From: JAEUMD01 sp036768475
GTDB lineage: Bacteria > Pseudomonadota > Alphaproteobacteria > Rhizobiales > Hyphomicrobiaceae
DNA length: 64,000 nucleotides
Reading direction: 5' to 3'
NCBI GenBank assembly: GCA_036768475.1
Contig: DAIPMW010000006.1
Location: 103,224 to 167,223 of the forward strand
The position numbers and the translations under genes were made by a program. The notes under the pieces were generated by a model that saw nothing but the letters and a program-made list of their open reading frames with translations, was not told the DNA's origin and searched no databases. Each line of letters opens with the position of its first letter. The first letter of the stretch is position 1. Shown here one piece after another: positions 25,422 to 33,635 of this stretch.

Positions 25422-26921
25422 ATGCTTCAGTCCTTTCTCGCAGCCTTGACGCCCGTGAACATCGCGCTCGCCCTTCTGGGCGTGACGGCAGGCACCGTTA
25501 TCGGGGCTATTCCAGGCCTCACGGCGACGATGGCAGTGGCCGTTCTCGTTCCGCTCACCTTCACCATGCCGCCGGAGAATGCACTGATCCTGATGGGCGC
25601 GATCTATACCGGCGCAATCTATGGTGGCGCCTACGCGGCAATCCTTTTGAACACGCCCGGTACGCCGTCAGCAATCGCAACAACGCTCGACGGCTATCCA
25701 CTGGCCAAGCGTGGCGACGGGGACCTCGCCATGACGCTGGCCTGTCTGGCCAGTGTTGTCGGCGGTCTTGTCGGAGCGATTTCGCTCTTGACGCTGGCGC
25801 CGCCACTCTCGGAGGTGGCCCTCTCATTCGGGCCGCCGGAATATTTCTGGCTGTCCATCTTCGGCCTTTCGCTCATTGCGGCGCTATCCGAAGGCAGTCT
25901 CATGAAGGGGCTGGCCGGTGGAGCCCTGGGCTTGTTGCTGTCGTGCGTTGGCGTTGCAGAAATCTCCGCCGATGTGCGCCTCACATTCGGCTCTCAGACG
26001 CTGATCAGCGGGATCAATGTCGTTGCCGCCCTCATCGGCCTGTACTGCATTCCCGTGTTGATCGACCTTGTCGCCACACCCGAAAGGCATCTCAAGATCG
26101 AGGCAGAGCAGCGCGGGTTCCGCCTTGCAGAGGCGCTTGGCCACATCTGGCGCGAAAAGGTCACCTTGATCCGCTCTTCCGTGATCGGAACCGTCGTCGG
26201 CATTCTGCCCGGTGCCGGCGGATCGGTTGCCGGTCTCGTCGCCTATTCGGAGGCGCGCCGCACCGCGCAGGAGGGCCAGCAGTTCGGTAAAGGTGAGCCT
26301 GCCGGCGTGATCGCCAGCGAATCCTCCAACAACGCGACGGTCGGCGGCGGTTTCATTCCGACCCTTGTTCTGGGCATCCCTGGAACGCCGCCGGATGCGG
26401 TGATTCTCGGCGCCCTTCTCGTACAGGGCCTGCGCACCGGTCCCGCGCTGTTCACCGAGAAGGGAGCCATCGTCTACACCTTCATCTGGGGCTTGATGCT
26501 GGCCACCATCATGATGTTGCCCGTCGGATTGCTGCTTGGACGATATGCCTACAAGAGCATCGTCGCCATGCCCAAGGCGCTGCTTGTACCCGCCGTCGCC
26601 TTCATGACCATCATCGGTACCTACGCCATCCACAACAACATCTCCGATGTCGTGATAATGATCCTGCTTGGCGTCATCGGCTGGATCGTCGGCCGCTTCG
26701 GCTATTCCGCGTCCCCGATTGTGCTCGGCCTCATTCTGGGTCCGATCGCCGAGCAGGGCTTTGTTCAGGCCTGGACGATCGGTGCGGCACGCGAAGACCT
26801 GTTCGGCATGTTCTTCGGCAGGCCCATCTCGCTTGGTATTATTCTTTTCACCGCGTTCTCGCTGCTGAGCCCAATCTTCCTGAACAAATGGAAAAGCAGG
26901 AGCCTGCGCAATGCAGAATGA
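25422..26921 (+). CDS. TTT-family transporter large membrane subunit (TctA)
   Basis: The 499-residue protein has 10-12 membrane segments and the TctA signatures: an N-terminal GTVIGAIPGLTATMAVAVLV glycine motif, GGAYAAILLNTPGTPSA, and the second-half copies VGILPGAGGSVAGLVAY and VLGIPGTPPDAVILGALLVQ. It forms the channel of a secondary tripartite transporter. The start codon ATG has a purine-rich upstream region. Its end overlaps tctB by 11 nt, showing translational coupling. The substrate is probably sulfolactate, from neighbours. Confidence 0.9.
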   Translation: MLQSFLAALTPVNIALALLGVTAGTVIGAIPGLTATMAVAVLVPLTFTMPPENALILMGAIYTGAIYGGAYAAILLNTPGTPSAIATTLDGYPLAKRGDGDLAMTLACLASVVGGLVGAISLLTLAPPLSEVALSFGPPEYFWLSIFGLSLIAALSEGSLMKGLAGGALGLLLSCVGVAEISADVRLTFGSQTLISGINVVAALIGLYCIPVLIDLVATPERHLKIEAEQRGFRLAEALGHIWREKVTLIRSSVIGTVVGILPGAGGSVAGLVAYSEARRTAQEGQQFGKGEPAGVIASESSNNATVGGGFIPTLVLGIPGTPPDAVILGALLVQGLRTGPALFTEKGAIVYTFIWGLMLATIMMLPVGLLLGRYAYKSIVAMPKALLVPAVAFMTIIGTYAIHNNISDVVIMILLGVIGWIVGRFGYSASPIVLGLILGPIAEQGFVQAWTIGAAREDLFGMFFGRPISLGIILFTAFSLLSPIFLNKWKSRSLRNAE

Positions 26922-27381
26922 TGTACGCCCCGACTATGGCGGCGCAATCATTGCCGTGATGCTGATCGCCTTCGGCGCTTTCGCGATCTACGACACGACC
27001 ACCTATGCCGATCCCGATTCGGCTGTATTTCCACGGGCGGTCGCGATGGGTCTGGTCGCCGTTTCGGCTGTGTACCTGCTCGTATGGATCGCCGGCTATG
27101 CCGGACCGGCCGTCTTCAACCCGCCAGGCTCCTGGCCGCGCCGGATCGCATTCGTCACCGTCATGATCCTGACGGCCTTGGCGATGCCCTGGTTCGGTTT
27201 CATTCCCGCCGCGCTCGTGAGCTTCGCGCTTTTGATGATCATCGCCATGTACGATCGATGGACGCCAAAGCGCATTGCCATCTATGGCGTCATCGGTACG
27301 GCAATTGTGATTGGCTTCTATGTCCTTTTTGCCAAATTCCTGCTGGTGCCCTTGCCTACAGGCTGGCTCTACCGGGGCTGA
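26911..27381 (+). CDS. TTT-family transporter small membrane subunit (TctB)
   Basis: The 156-residue protein has four predicted membrane segments (about residues 9-28, 43-62, 77-108 split, 122-147) and the poorly conserved TctB pattern with DPDSAVFPRAVA near residue 35. AGGAG lies inside the end of tctA, and the genes overlap by 11 nt. It partners TctA in the inner membrane. Confidence 0.82.
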   Translation: MQNDVRPDYGGAIIAVMLIAFGAFAIYDTTTYADPDSAVFPRAVAMGLVAVSAVYLLVWIAGYAGPAVFNPPGSWPRRIAFVTVMILTALAMPWFGFIPAALVSFALLMIIAMYDRWTPKRIAIYGVIGTAIVIGFYVLFAKFLLVPLPTGWLYRG

Positions 27382-27387
27382 CATCAC

Positions 27388-27534
27388 ATGAGCTCGAGAG
27401 CTTCCGCGCCGCGGCAGCCCTCATCGTCACTGAAATTCGCGTTGCCGTTCATCTCCCTGAGGGACATGACCGTCTCCATCGCCTTGAAGTCCGTCATGTT
27501 CGCCCAAGCGCGCAAATATCTGGAGCTCGCCTAA
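27388..27534 (+). CDS. Possible 48-residue peptide before slcC
   Basis: An ATG at 27388 opens a 48-codon frame (MSSRASAPRQPSSSLKFALP...ARKYLELA) that ends 3 nt before the slcC start, filling the gap between tctB and slcC. It has no clear ribosome-binding site and no recognised family. It could equally be non-coding spacer, or a leader coupled to slcC. Confidence 0.25.
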   Translation: MSSRASAPRQPSSSLKFALPFISLRDMTVSIALKSVMFAQARKYLELA

Positions 27535-27537
27535 CCT

Positions 27538-28476
27538 ATGCCCGATATCGTCATCACTGAATTCATCGACCTCGAACCCGTCGAGCGTCTCAAGTTGCAC
27601 TACGACGTCCACCTCGATGAGGATCTGTGGCAGAAGCCCGACGAATTGAAGGACCTCACCCATAACGCCAAGGCGCTCATCGTGCGCAACCGCACACAGG
27701 TCACCGAGGCCATCCTCAATGCTGGCCCAGGCCTCAAAGCCATCGGACGCCTCGGCGTCGGACTTGATAACATCGATGTTGCCGCATGCGAAAAGCGCGG
27801 CATTGCTGTGCTTCCGGCATTCGGCGTCAACGCACGCTCTGTCGCCGAATATGTTCTGGCTACCGCGCTCGTGCTGTTACGCGGCTCGGCTTATCTGGGG
27901 AGCGAGCGACTGGCGGCAGGCAAGTGGCCGCGCGCCGAGATGGGGCAGGGGCGCGAGGCCGAAACGCGCATCATGGGGCTCATCGGCTTTGGGTCCATCG
28001 GCCGGGTCACTGCCGGCCTCGCCCGTGCCGCCGGTTTCACCACGATTGCATTCGATGCACAACGCGAAGTCGGTGAGACGGTCGCAGGAACTGATCTGGT
28101 CGATTTGACGACACTGCTCTCGCGCGCCGACGTCGTCACTTTGCACTGCCCATTGACAGCCGAAACCCGCAATCTCATTGCCGCAAAGGAGCTCTCGGCC
28201 ATGAAGCCGGGCGCCATCCTCATCAACACAGCGCGTGGTGGCATCGTCGACGAACGGGCGCTGGCCGATGCGCTTCGCTCAGGTCACCTGGGTGGTGCGG
28301 CCGTGGACGTGTTCGTCACTGAGCCGATCACCAGCGACGCCGGCGAGCTGTTCAAAGGTCTGCCCAACGTGATTTTGACTCCACACATTGCCGGCATCAC
28401 GGTCGAATCGAATGCCCGCACAAGCGCCGTCACCGTCGATAATGTTCTGCGTGCACTCGGGAAGGAAACAGAATGA
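27538..28476 (+). CDS. slcC: (S)-sulfolactate dehydrogenase, D-2-hydroxyacid dehydrogenase family
   Basis: SlcC oxidises (S)-sulfolactate to sulfopyruvate with NAD+. This 312-residue protein has the family layout: substrate domain, Rossmann fold GLIGFGSIGRVTAGLARA, catalytic Arg in NTARGGIVDERALADAL, a Glu in VDVFVTEPI, and the catalytic His in LTPHIAGIT. By itself it could be any 3-phosphoglycerate-dehydrogenase-like enzyme; the assignment rests on suyAB, the TTT transporter and comC around it, the arrangement known from Chromohalobacter. It overlaps comC by ATGA. Confidence 0.75.
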   Translation: MPDIVITEFIDLEPVERLKLHYDVHLDEDLWQKPDELKDLTHNAKALIVRNRTQVTEAILNAGPGLKAIGRLGVGLDNIDVAACEKRGIAVLPAFGVNARSVAEYVLATALVLLRGSAYLGSERLAAGKWPRAEMGQGREAETRIMGLIGFGSIGRVTAGLARAAGFTTIAFDAQREVGETVAGTDLVDLTTLLSRADVVTLHCPLTAETRNLIAAKELSAMKPGAILINTARGGIVDERALADALRSGHLGGAAVDVFVTEPITSDAGELFKGLPNVILTPHIAGITVESNARTSAVTVDNVLRALGKETE

Positions 28477-29501
28477 CGACCACGAGGTTATCCCGCGAGG
28501 AGCTCGAGGCGCTTGTTTCGGCGGCCCTGCAAGCGGCTGGTGCGAGTGCCGGCGCGGCCGAGGCGACAGCGCGTGCCTTGGTTCTGGCAGAGATCGACGG
28601 CCAGAGCGGGCATGGCCTGTCCCGCGTCGAAAGCTATGCCGCCCAGGTCCGGTCGGGGAAGGTGAACGGCACGGCGTCGCCCACGATCACGCGGCCGCGC
28701 CCCGGCGTCATTATGGTCGATGTCGTGAATGGCTTTTTCTATCCGGCTGCGAACGCGGCCGCTGCAGCGATTGCTGAGGCCGCGCGTGAGAACGGAATCG
28801 CTGCGGCGGGCTTCTGCCGTTCGCACCATGCCGGAGCGCTGAGCCTCGTCGTCGAGCGCTACGCCAGCCAGGGTCTCATAGCGATGATGTTTGCCAACAC
28901 GCCCAAGGCCATGACGGCATGGGGCGGCCGCAAGGCGTTGTTCGGCACCAACCCGATCGCCTTCGCAGCCCCCGTGCCTGCTCACGCGCCGATCATCGTT
29001 GACCTGGCGCTGTCTGAGGTCGCGCGCGGAAAGATCCTGAAAGCATCTCAGGAAGGAAAACCTATTCCTGAAGGTTGGGCTAAGGACGCCGATGGCAAGC
29101 CCACGACAGATGCTGCAGCAGCTCTCAAAGGCACGCTGCAGCCGATCGGTGGCGCCAAAGGCGCAGCTCTCGCGTTGATGGTCGAAATCCTGGCGGCAGC
29201 GCTGATCGGCGCCAACCTTTCGAGCGAGGCTACCTCCTTTTTCGATGGTGAAGGCGCGCCCCCCGCAGTAGGCCAGTTGCTGGTCGTCATCGATCCCGAA
29301 GCGTTCGGCGGCGGTGCAACCGTTGCCGCAAAGATGGCGATTCTTGCCGATGCGATTGCCGGTGATGATGACGGTGCGCGCCTTCCCGGTAGCACACGCG
29401 CACAAAAGCGCGCCGATGCCGAACGCGAAGGTATCGCTGTGGCACCTGCGATGCTCGCACAGTTGCGCGCGCAGGCCGGTTTGGCGCCAACAAGCACTTA
29501 G
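28473..29501 (+). CDS. comC: (R)-sulfolactate dehydrogenase, Ldh2/MdhB family
   Basis: The 342-residue protein belongs to the malate/L-lactate/ureidoglycolate dehydrogenase family: the catalytic-His motif CRSHHAGALSLVVERYASQG, then GGRKALFGTNPIAFAAPVP, and IIVDLALSEVARGKIL. ComC reduces sulfopyruvate to (R)-sulfolactate with NAD(P)H. Combined with SlcC it converts the S to the R isomer, the only one SuyAB accepts. The start overlaps the slcC stop by ATGA. Its stop codon lies within a copy of the interspersed repeat. Confidence 0.75.
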   Translation: MTTTRLSREELEALVSAALQAAGASAGAAEATARALVLAEIDGQSGHGLSRVESYAAQVRSGKVNGTASPTITRPRPGVIMVDVVNGFFYPAANAAAAAIAEAARENGIAAAGFCRSHHAGALSLVVERYASQGLIAMMFANTPKAMTAWGGRKALFGTNPIAFAAPVPAHAPIIVDLALSEVARGKILKASQEGKPIPEGWAKDADGKPTTDAAAALKGTLQPIGGAKGAALALMVEILAAALIGANLSSEATSFFDGEGAPPAVGQLLVVIDPEAFGGGATVAAKMAILADAIAGDDDGARLPGSTRAQKRADAEREGIAVAPAMLAQLRAQAGLAPTST

Positions 29502-29545
29502 AGCAGGTCAGGCTTTGACTGAATCACGTCTGGCCGGCTGAGTGG
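29500..29545 (+). repeat. Interspersed palindromic element, copy D (5' part only)
   Basis: AGAGCAGGTCAGGCTTTGAC matches the first 20 bp of copy A except at one end position, and similarity continues to about 29545. The closing CCTGCTCT half is missing. It supplies the last base pair of the comC stop codon and lies between the convergent comC and the ThDP-enzyme gene. Confidence 0.65.
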
Positions 29546-29561
29546 TGCGTATGCGTGACCG

Positions 29562-31175
29562 TCATGTGTGGCCGGTAACCACCGGTGCGGCGAGACCTTC
29601 CATCTCGACATTCACGCATGCAGGCTGTCCCGAGGCGATTGCTCGCGCCAACGCCGGTGCAAGCTCTTCCGCTCGCGTGACATATGCGCCATGTCCACCG
29701 AGTGCGGCGACGGCTAGGTCATAGCGTGCGCCGCTCAACTGGCAACCGATCCGACGATCGGCACCATATTCGCGCATCTGAATCTGGTGCTCCGCATTCC
29801 ATCGGCGATCGTTACCGATGATCGCCACGAACGGCACCTGCTCGCGCACCGCCGTCTCGAATTCGGGTAAATGAAAGCCGGCGGTTCCGTCTCCCATCAG
29901 CACAAAGACCGTTGCGTCCGGACGTGCCATCTTGGCACCGATGGCATAGCCAAGACCGCCGCCGATCGCTCCGGCGGGTCCATTGATGAGGCGGTTGTTC
30001 AAGGGCAGAGCCGCCTGCGCCCACTGTCCGAATTCCCCACCATCCGAAATGAACAGTGGAGCTTTGGCAGAGGACATTGCTTCGCCCACCGCTCGCGCGA
30101 TGGTGAGCGCAGTGATGGTGGTGTCCGGCACGCGCATGGCCGACGAGAAATCGCGCTGGGAGAGAAGATCATCGCAATGGCGCAGCCATTGCTGTCGATT
30201 GGGCGTCAGGTCTAGGGCTTCCGCTGAAAGCGCTTCGGTAAAAGGCCGCGTTCCGGCTTTTATGGCCAGCGTCAGGCGGCTGCCCAGGTTCAGGCGCGCG
30301 CGCCGCAGTTCGTCCTCATCGGCATCGATTGCGATCCAGCGGCATTGGGTGGCGAACTTGGCAGCGGCGCCAAAGCCCAATGTGAAATCGATACGCTTAC
30401 CCAACGTCACGATCAGGTCTGCTTGCGCAAGGAGGTTGCCGAGGCGTCCGAGAGCAGGATCGTTCAGTCCGCGCGGGCTCTCCATCGCGATGGTCGGCAC
30501 GTTGACTGCATCGCTCAAGCGCGTGGGGCATCGGGCCGTCCGTGTCGCGCTATTGTGTGGGCCAAGAAGGATGACGGGGCGAGCCGCATCACGGAGGGCA
30601 GCGCGGACGGCCTGCACATTGGCCTCATCGGGCATGGCTTCGCCTGCCGTGTGCCCGGTACCCTTTGCATCTCCCGTCCAGGCGGCCTGAATTACATCGA
30701 AGGGCAAGGCGAGATGAACCGGGCCTGGCCGACCCGAGCAGGCAACGTTGATAGCCAACGCGACATCCGCGCCGATCGTCTCCACCGACTGCGCCCGAAA
30801 CGACAGCTTGGTGAAGGGCGCCGATGCGGCAACCTGGTCGAACTCCTGAAACGCGCCGCACCCGTCTTGTGCAAGCGAGGAGTCGCCCGACAACAGGAGG
30901 ACGGGGCTCTCACTGGCGCGTGCCGTTAGCAGCGCCCCGAGTGCATTTCCCAGGCCGGGCCCGGCCGTCACCAACGCCACGCCCACATCGTCCTTGAGTT
31001 GCGCCCAGGCATCCGCCATGAACACGGCCGCACTTTCGTGTCGCGTATGAATGATACGGATCCCGGCATCGAGGCACGCGTCGTAGACCGGCATGATCTG
31101 ATTGCCCGAAAGGCTGAACAGCGTTGTGACGCCATGCCGGGACAGCGATTGCACCAGCCGGTCTGCGCCTCTCAT
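29562..31175 (-). CDS. Thiamine-diphosphate-dependent enzyme, acetolactate-synthase-like
   Basis: The 537-residue protein has the three ThDP domains: an N-terminal PYR domain with the activating Glu47 in HTRHESAAVFMADAWAQL, a central domain (about 190-320), and a C-terminal PP domain with the cofactor motif beginning MGDGTAGFHLPEFETA. It resembles large-subunit acetolactate synthase and benzoylformate-decarboxylase relatives. It converges on comC. Because SlcC makes sulfopyruvate, decarboxylation of sulfopyruvate to sulfoacetaldehyde is one thinkable role, but known ComDE enzymes are much smaller, two-part proteins. It may instead serve the acid pathway on its other side. Confidence 0.8.
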   Translation of the reverse strand: MRGADRLVQSLSRHGVTTLFSLSGNQIMPVYDACLDAGIRIIHTRHESAAVFMADAWAQLKDDVGVALVTAGPGLGNALGALLTARASESPVLLLSGDSSLAQDGCGAFQEFDQVAASAPFTKLSFRAQSVETIGADVALAINVACSGRPGPVHLALPFDVIQAAWTGDAKGTGHTAGEAMPDEANVQAVRAALRDAARPVILLGPHNSATRTARCPTRLSDAVNVPTIAMESPRGLNDPALGRLGNLLAQADLIVTLGKRIDFTLGFGAAAKFATQCRWIAIDADEDELRRARLNLGSRLTLAIKAGTRPFTEALSAEALDLTPNRQQWLRHCDDLLSQRDFSSAMRVPDTTITALTIARAVGEAMSSAKAPLFISDGGEFGQWAQAALPLNNRLINGPAGAIGGGLGYAIGAKMARPDATVFVLMGDGTAGFHLPEFETAVREQVPFVAIIGNDRRWNAEHQIQMREYGADRRIGCQLSGARYDLAVAALGGHGAYVTRAEELAPALARAIASGQPACVNVEMEGLAAPVVTGHT

Positions 31176-31266
31176 GCGACTTCGATCCTGTATTTCACTG
31201 CAATTATCTCTTCTGCAATCGCATTGAAGCGCTTTCCAATCGCCGCTGCGGCGTCCATGCTCTTCC

Positions 31267-31350
31267 AGAGTAGGTCATGTTTTGACTGGGTCGCGTCCTG
31301 GCCGTTATGGTTTGCTCTTTCTTCCTTGTTTGGGAGCCTCAGTCACGGGT
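31267..31350 (+). repeat. Interspersed palindromic element, copy C (diverged)
   Basis: AGAGTAGGTCATGTTTTGAC, a GGCCGTTATGGTTTGCTCT segment and CTTGTTTGGGAGCCTCAGTC match the order of copy A with scattered changes, and the outer stem is weakened. It lies between two minus-strand genes, the ThDP enzyme and tctA. Confidence 0.6.
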
Positions 31351-31447
31351 TCCGACGAAAGCACGACTGCGCACCACGCGGCTGGTCAGGTTCTCGTCAC
31401 GGCCGGAAGAGATCTCATGTCATCAGTCATTGTAGGATCGATGCAGG

Positions 31448-33049
31448 TCACTCTTCGTTGCCGGGAGAAAGCGATGTTGCAACCGCAGGCGAGATCGGTG
31501 AGCCCCTTGGTCTTTGTTCTTCGCTGCCGTGGGAAGGTGATGTTGCTGCGGCGGGTTGCTCAGGCTGTCCAACGCTTTGTTGCAGTGTGGAGCGGACCAG
31601 CGCCACGATCGTGACCAACGTCGTTCCCCAGAAGAACCAGGTGATGTAGCTGCGGAACAGGATGTATGCGGCGCCATTCGACATCAGCATGGACTGGCGG
31701 AAGTTGTCTTCGAGGAGGGGCCCAAGGATGAAGGCAATCAGAAACGGCGCCGCGGGGATGTCGTTGCGCAGCATGAAGTACCCGATCCACCCCATAACGA
31801 ACATCACGATCACGTCGAAGACGCTATTGTTGACGGCGAATACGCCGAACACGCACAGAATAAGTACCGACGGCATCAGGATCGAGCGGGGTATATCGAC
31901 GATGTAGCGGAACATTCGCACCGCCACGCTGCCGACGACGAACAGCAGAGCCGAACTCAGAATGAGGCCGATGAAGAGGGCGTAGATAATGTTGGCGTTG
32001 GCAACGAACATCATCGGACCGGGCTGCAGGCCATGCACCATGAACGCACCTATGATGATGGCAGTGATGACGTCTCCGGGAACGCCGAGGGCCAGGAGCG
32101 GGATGAGCGTGGCTCCCGCTACGCCGTTGTTGCCGGCTTCGGATGCTGCAACACCTTCGATTTCTCCTTTGCCGAAGTTTTTCTTGTTGGGCGAACGGCG
32201 TCGCGCTTCGCTGTAGGACAGAAAGGCGGCAGGTGCTGCACCGATGCCGGGGATGGCGCCGAGGAACACGCCAATAAAGCTGCCTCTTATGATGGTCACG
32301 AACGAGCGGCGGTATTCAGCCAGTGTGACGTGCTGATCACCCAGTGAGCGTACCTGGTCAATGCTGGAGCGCGGTTGCCATACGTACGCCAGGATTTCGG
32401 GAATGGCGAACAACCCGATCAGCACGGCAATGAAGTTAAGCCCGCCCATCAGATTCGGATTGTTGAAGTTGAAGCGGTTGGTGCCATAGACGAGATCAAG
32501 CCCGATCGTCGCCAGCAACAGGCCGAAAGCCGCGGACAGTAATCCCTTGATGAGGCTGTCTCCTGAGACGCCTGCAATGATGGTCAAGGAGAAAAGGATG
32601 AGCGTGAAGAATTCGGGTGGACCGAAGCTCAGCGCGAACGAGGCGAGCCACCCCGCTAGCAGGATCAGCGACAGGTTGGAGATGAGATCGGCCGTGCAGG
32701 ATGCATAAAGTGCCATGCTGAGCGCTTTGCCGGCCTGTCCCTTCTCCGCCATTGGGTAGCCGTCGAGAACTGTCGCAGTCGATGCCGGCGTGCCTGGTGT
32801 CTTGATCAGGATTGCTGGAATTGAGCCGCCGAAGATGCCGCCCTTGTAGACGCCTAGCAGCAGCAAAATGCCTGTGATGGGATGTAGCGCGAATGTGAAT
32901 GGCAGGGTTAGCGCCACGGCCATCGTGGCTGACATGCCGGGGATTGCACCGGCGACAACGCCGATGATGATGCCGCCGAAAAGTGCCAGGAAGCTTTCCA
33001 GGTTGGCGACAAGCGACCAGGCCGAAGTGAAGTTGTCGAATAGGCTCAT
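31448..33049 (-). CDS. TTT-family transporter large membrane subunit (second set) with repeat-derived tail
   Basis: The protein starting MSLFDNFTSAWSLVANLE has 533 residues and the TctA motifs VVAGAIPGMSATMAVALTLP, GGSIPAILIKTPGTPASTAT, FLGAIPGIGAAPAAFLSY and LLALGVPGDVITAIIIG. Its start overlaps the tctB stop (ATGA). The C-terminus is odd: after the last membrane segment a short tail carries ATSPSHGSEE and later ATSLSPGNEE, an imperfect duplication that looks like translated intergenic repeat DNA. Transport substrate unknown; the adjacent enzymes suggest a dicarboxylate. Confidence 0.87.
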   Translation of the reverse strand: MSLFDNFTSAWSLVANLESFLALFGGIIIGVVAGAIPGMSATMAVALTLPFTFALHPITGILLLLGVYKGGIFGGSIPAILIKTPGTPASTATVLDGYPMAEKGQAGKALSMALYASCTADLISNLSLILLAGWLASFALSFGPPEFFTLILFSLTIIAGVSGDSLIKGLLSAAFGLLLATIGLDLVYGTNRFNFNNPNLMGGLNFIAVLIGLFAIPEILAYVWQPRSSIDQVRSLGDQHVTLAEYRRSFVTIIRGSFIGVFLGAIPGIGAAPAAFLSYSEARRRSPNKKNFGKGEIEGVAASEAGNNGVAGATLIPLLALGVPGDVITAIIIGAFMVHGLQPGPMMFVANANIIYALFIGLILSSALLFVVGSVAVRMFRYIVDIPRSILMPSVLILCVFGVFAVNNSVFDVIVMFVMGWIGYFMLRNDIPAAPFLIAFILGPLLEDNFRQSMLMSNGAAYILFRSYITWFFWGTTLVTIVALVRSTLQQSVGQPEQPAAATSPSHGSEEQRPRGSPISPAVATSLSPGNEE

Positions 33050-33558
33050 GGCAGCGACAGGAACCTTCCTTGCGGTATGGAAACACCGGCCACGTGCGCG
33101 AAGAAGAAATAGAGTGCAACCGGCAGCAGAACCGCGACGATCAAAGACAACCATGGCCGCGGCGCCATGATGACGATAGAGAGTAACGCGAACATCAACC
33201 CCGACGCGATCACCATGCCAAGTGTCGGTGTGGCCATCACCAGTCCGAGCATCAACACCGCCGCAGCGCCAAGCCGCATCCACGCATACAGTATGTCTTC
33301 AGGTGTCTCAAACGCGCTGGCATTCGGATCGATCTGCGCGCCCCAGCCAGAAGGCGCCAGCAGTTGGCTTGCAATCAGTGTCGCCCCCAACAGGATGATC
33401 AGCCACGCCACGATCGAGGGCCACAGCAGAGGCGAGAGCACCAGGTTGGGCACGTTGCTGGGAGTGGAGATGAATTCGGGAATGGCATAAAGCAGCAGCA
33501 TCGCGCCGAATACGATGGTTCCGATGCCAAGCCAGACGTCCTTGTGGAGGGATCGCAT
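33046..33558 (-). CDS. TTT-family transporter small membrane subunit (TctB, second set)
   Basis: The 170-residue protein has four membrane segments (near residues 14-32, 45-70, 96-130 as two, 135-160). Composition and place between tctC and tctA identify it as TctB. It ends in ATGA overlap with tctA, and starts 77 nt after the tctC stop. Confidence 0.8.
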   Translation of the reverse strand: MRSLHKDVWLGIGTIVFGAMLLLYAIPEFISTPSNVPNLVLSPLLWPSIVAWLIILLGATLIASQLLAPSGWGAQIDPNASAFETPEDILYAWMRLGAAAVLMLGLVMATPTLGMVIASGLMFALLSIVIMAPRPWLSLIVAVLLPVALYFFFAHVAGVSIPQGRFLSLP

Positions 33559-33635
33559 GTCGAGATCAGTGCTGGATTGCTGGAAAAAACAGGACCGGCG
33601 GCGAGTTGCGGCACCCGCCGCCGCGTAACGAAGGG

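Noticed and set aside
25322..26290. Plus-strand 322-codon frame overlapping the first tctA
   Set aside because: Offset frame of the TctA gene with Arg/Gly-rich translation; TctA explains the DNA.
27382..27537. Frame of 158 codons from 27084 to 27560 as a gene between tctB and slcC
   Set aside because: It overlaps tctB in another frame and runs into slcC; the 48-codon frame fits the gap better, though weakly.
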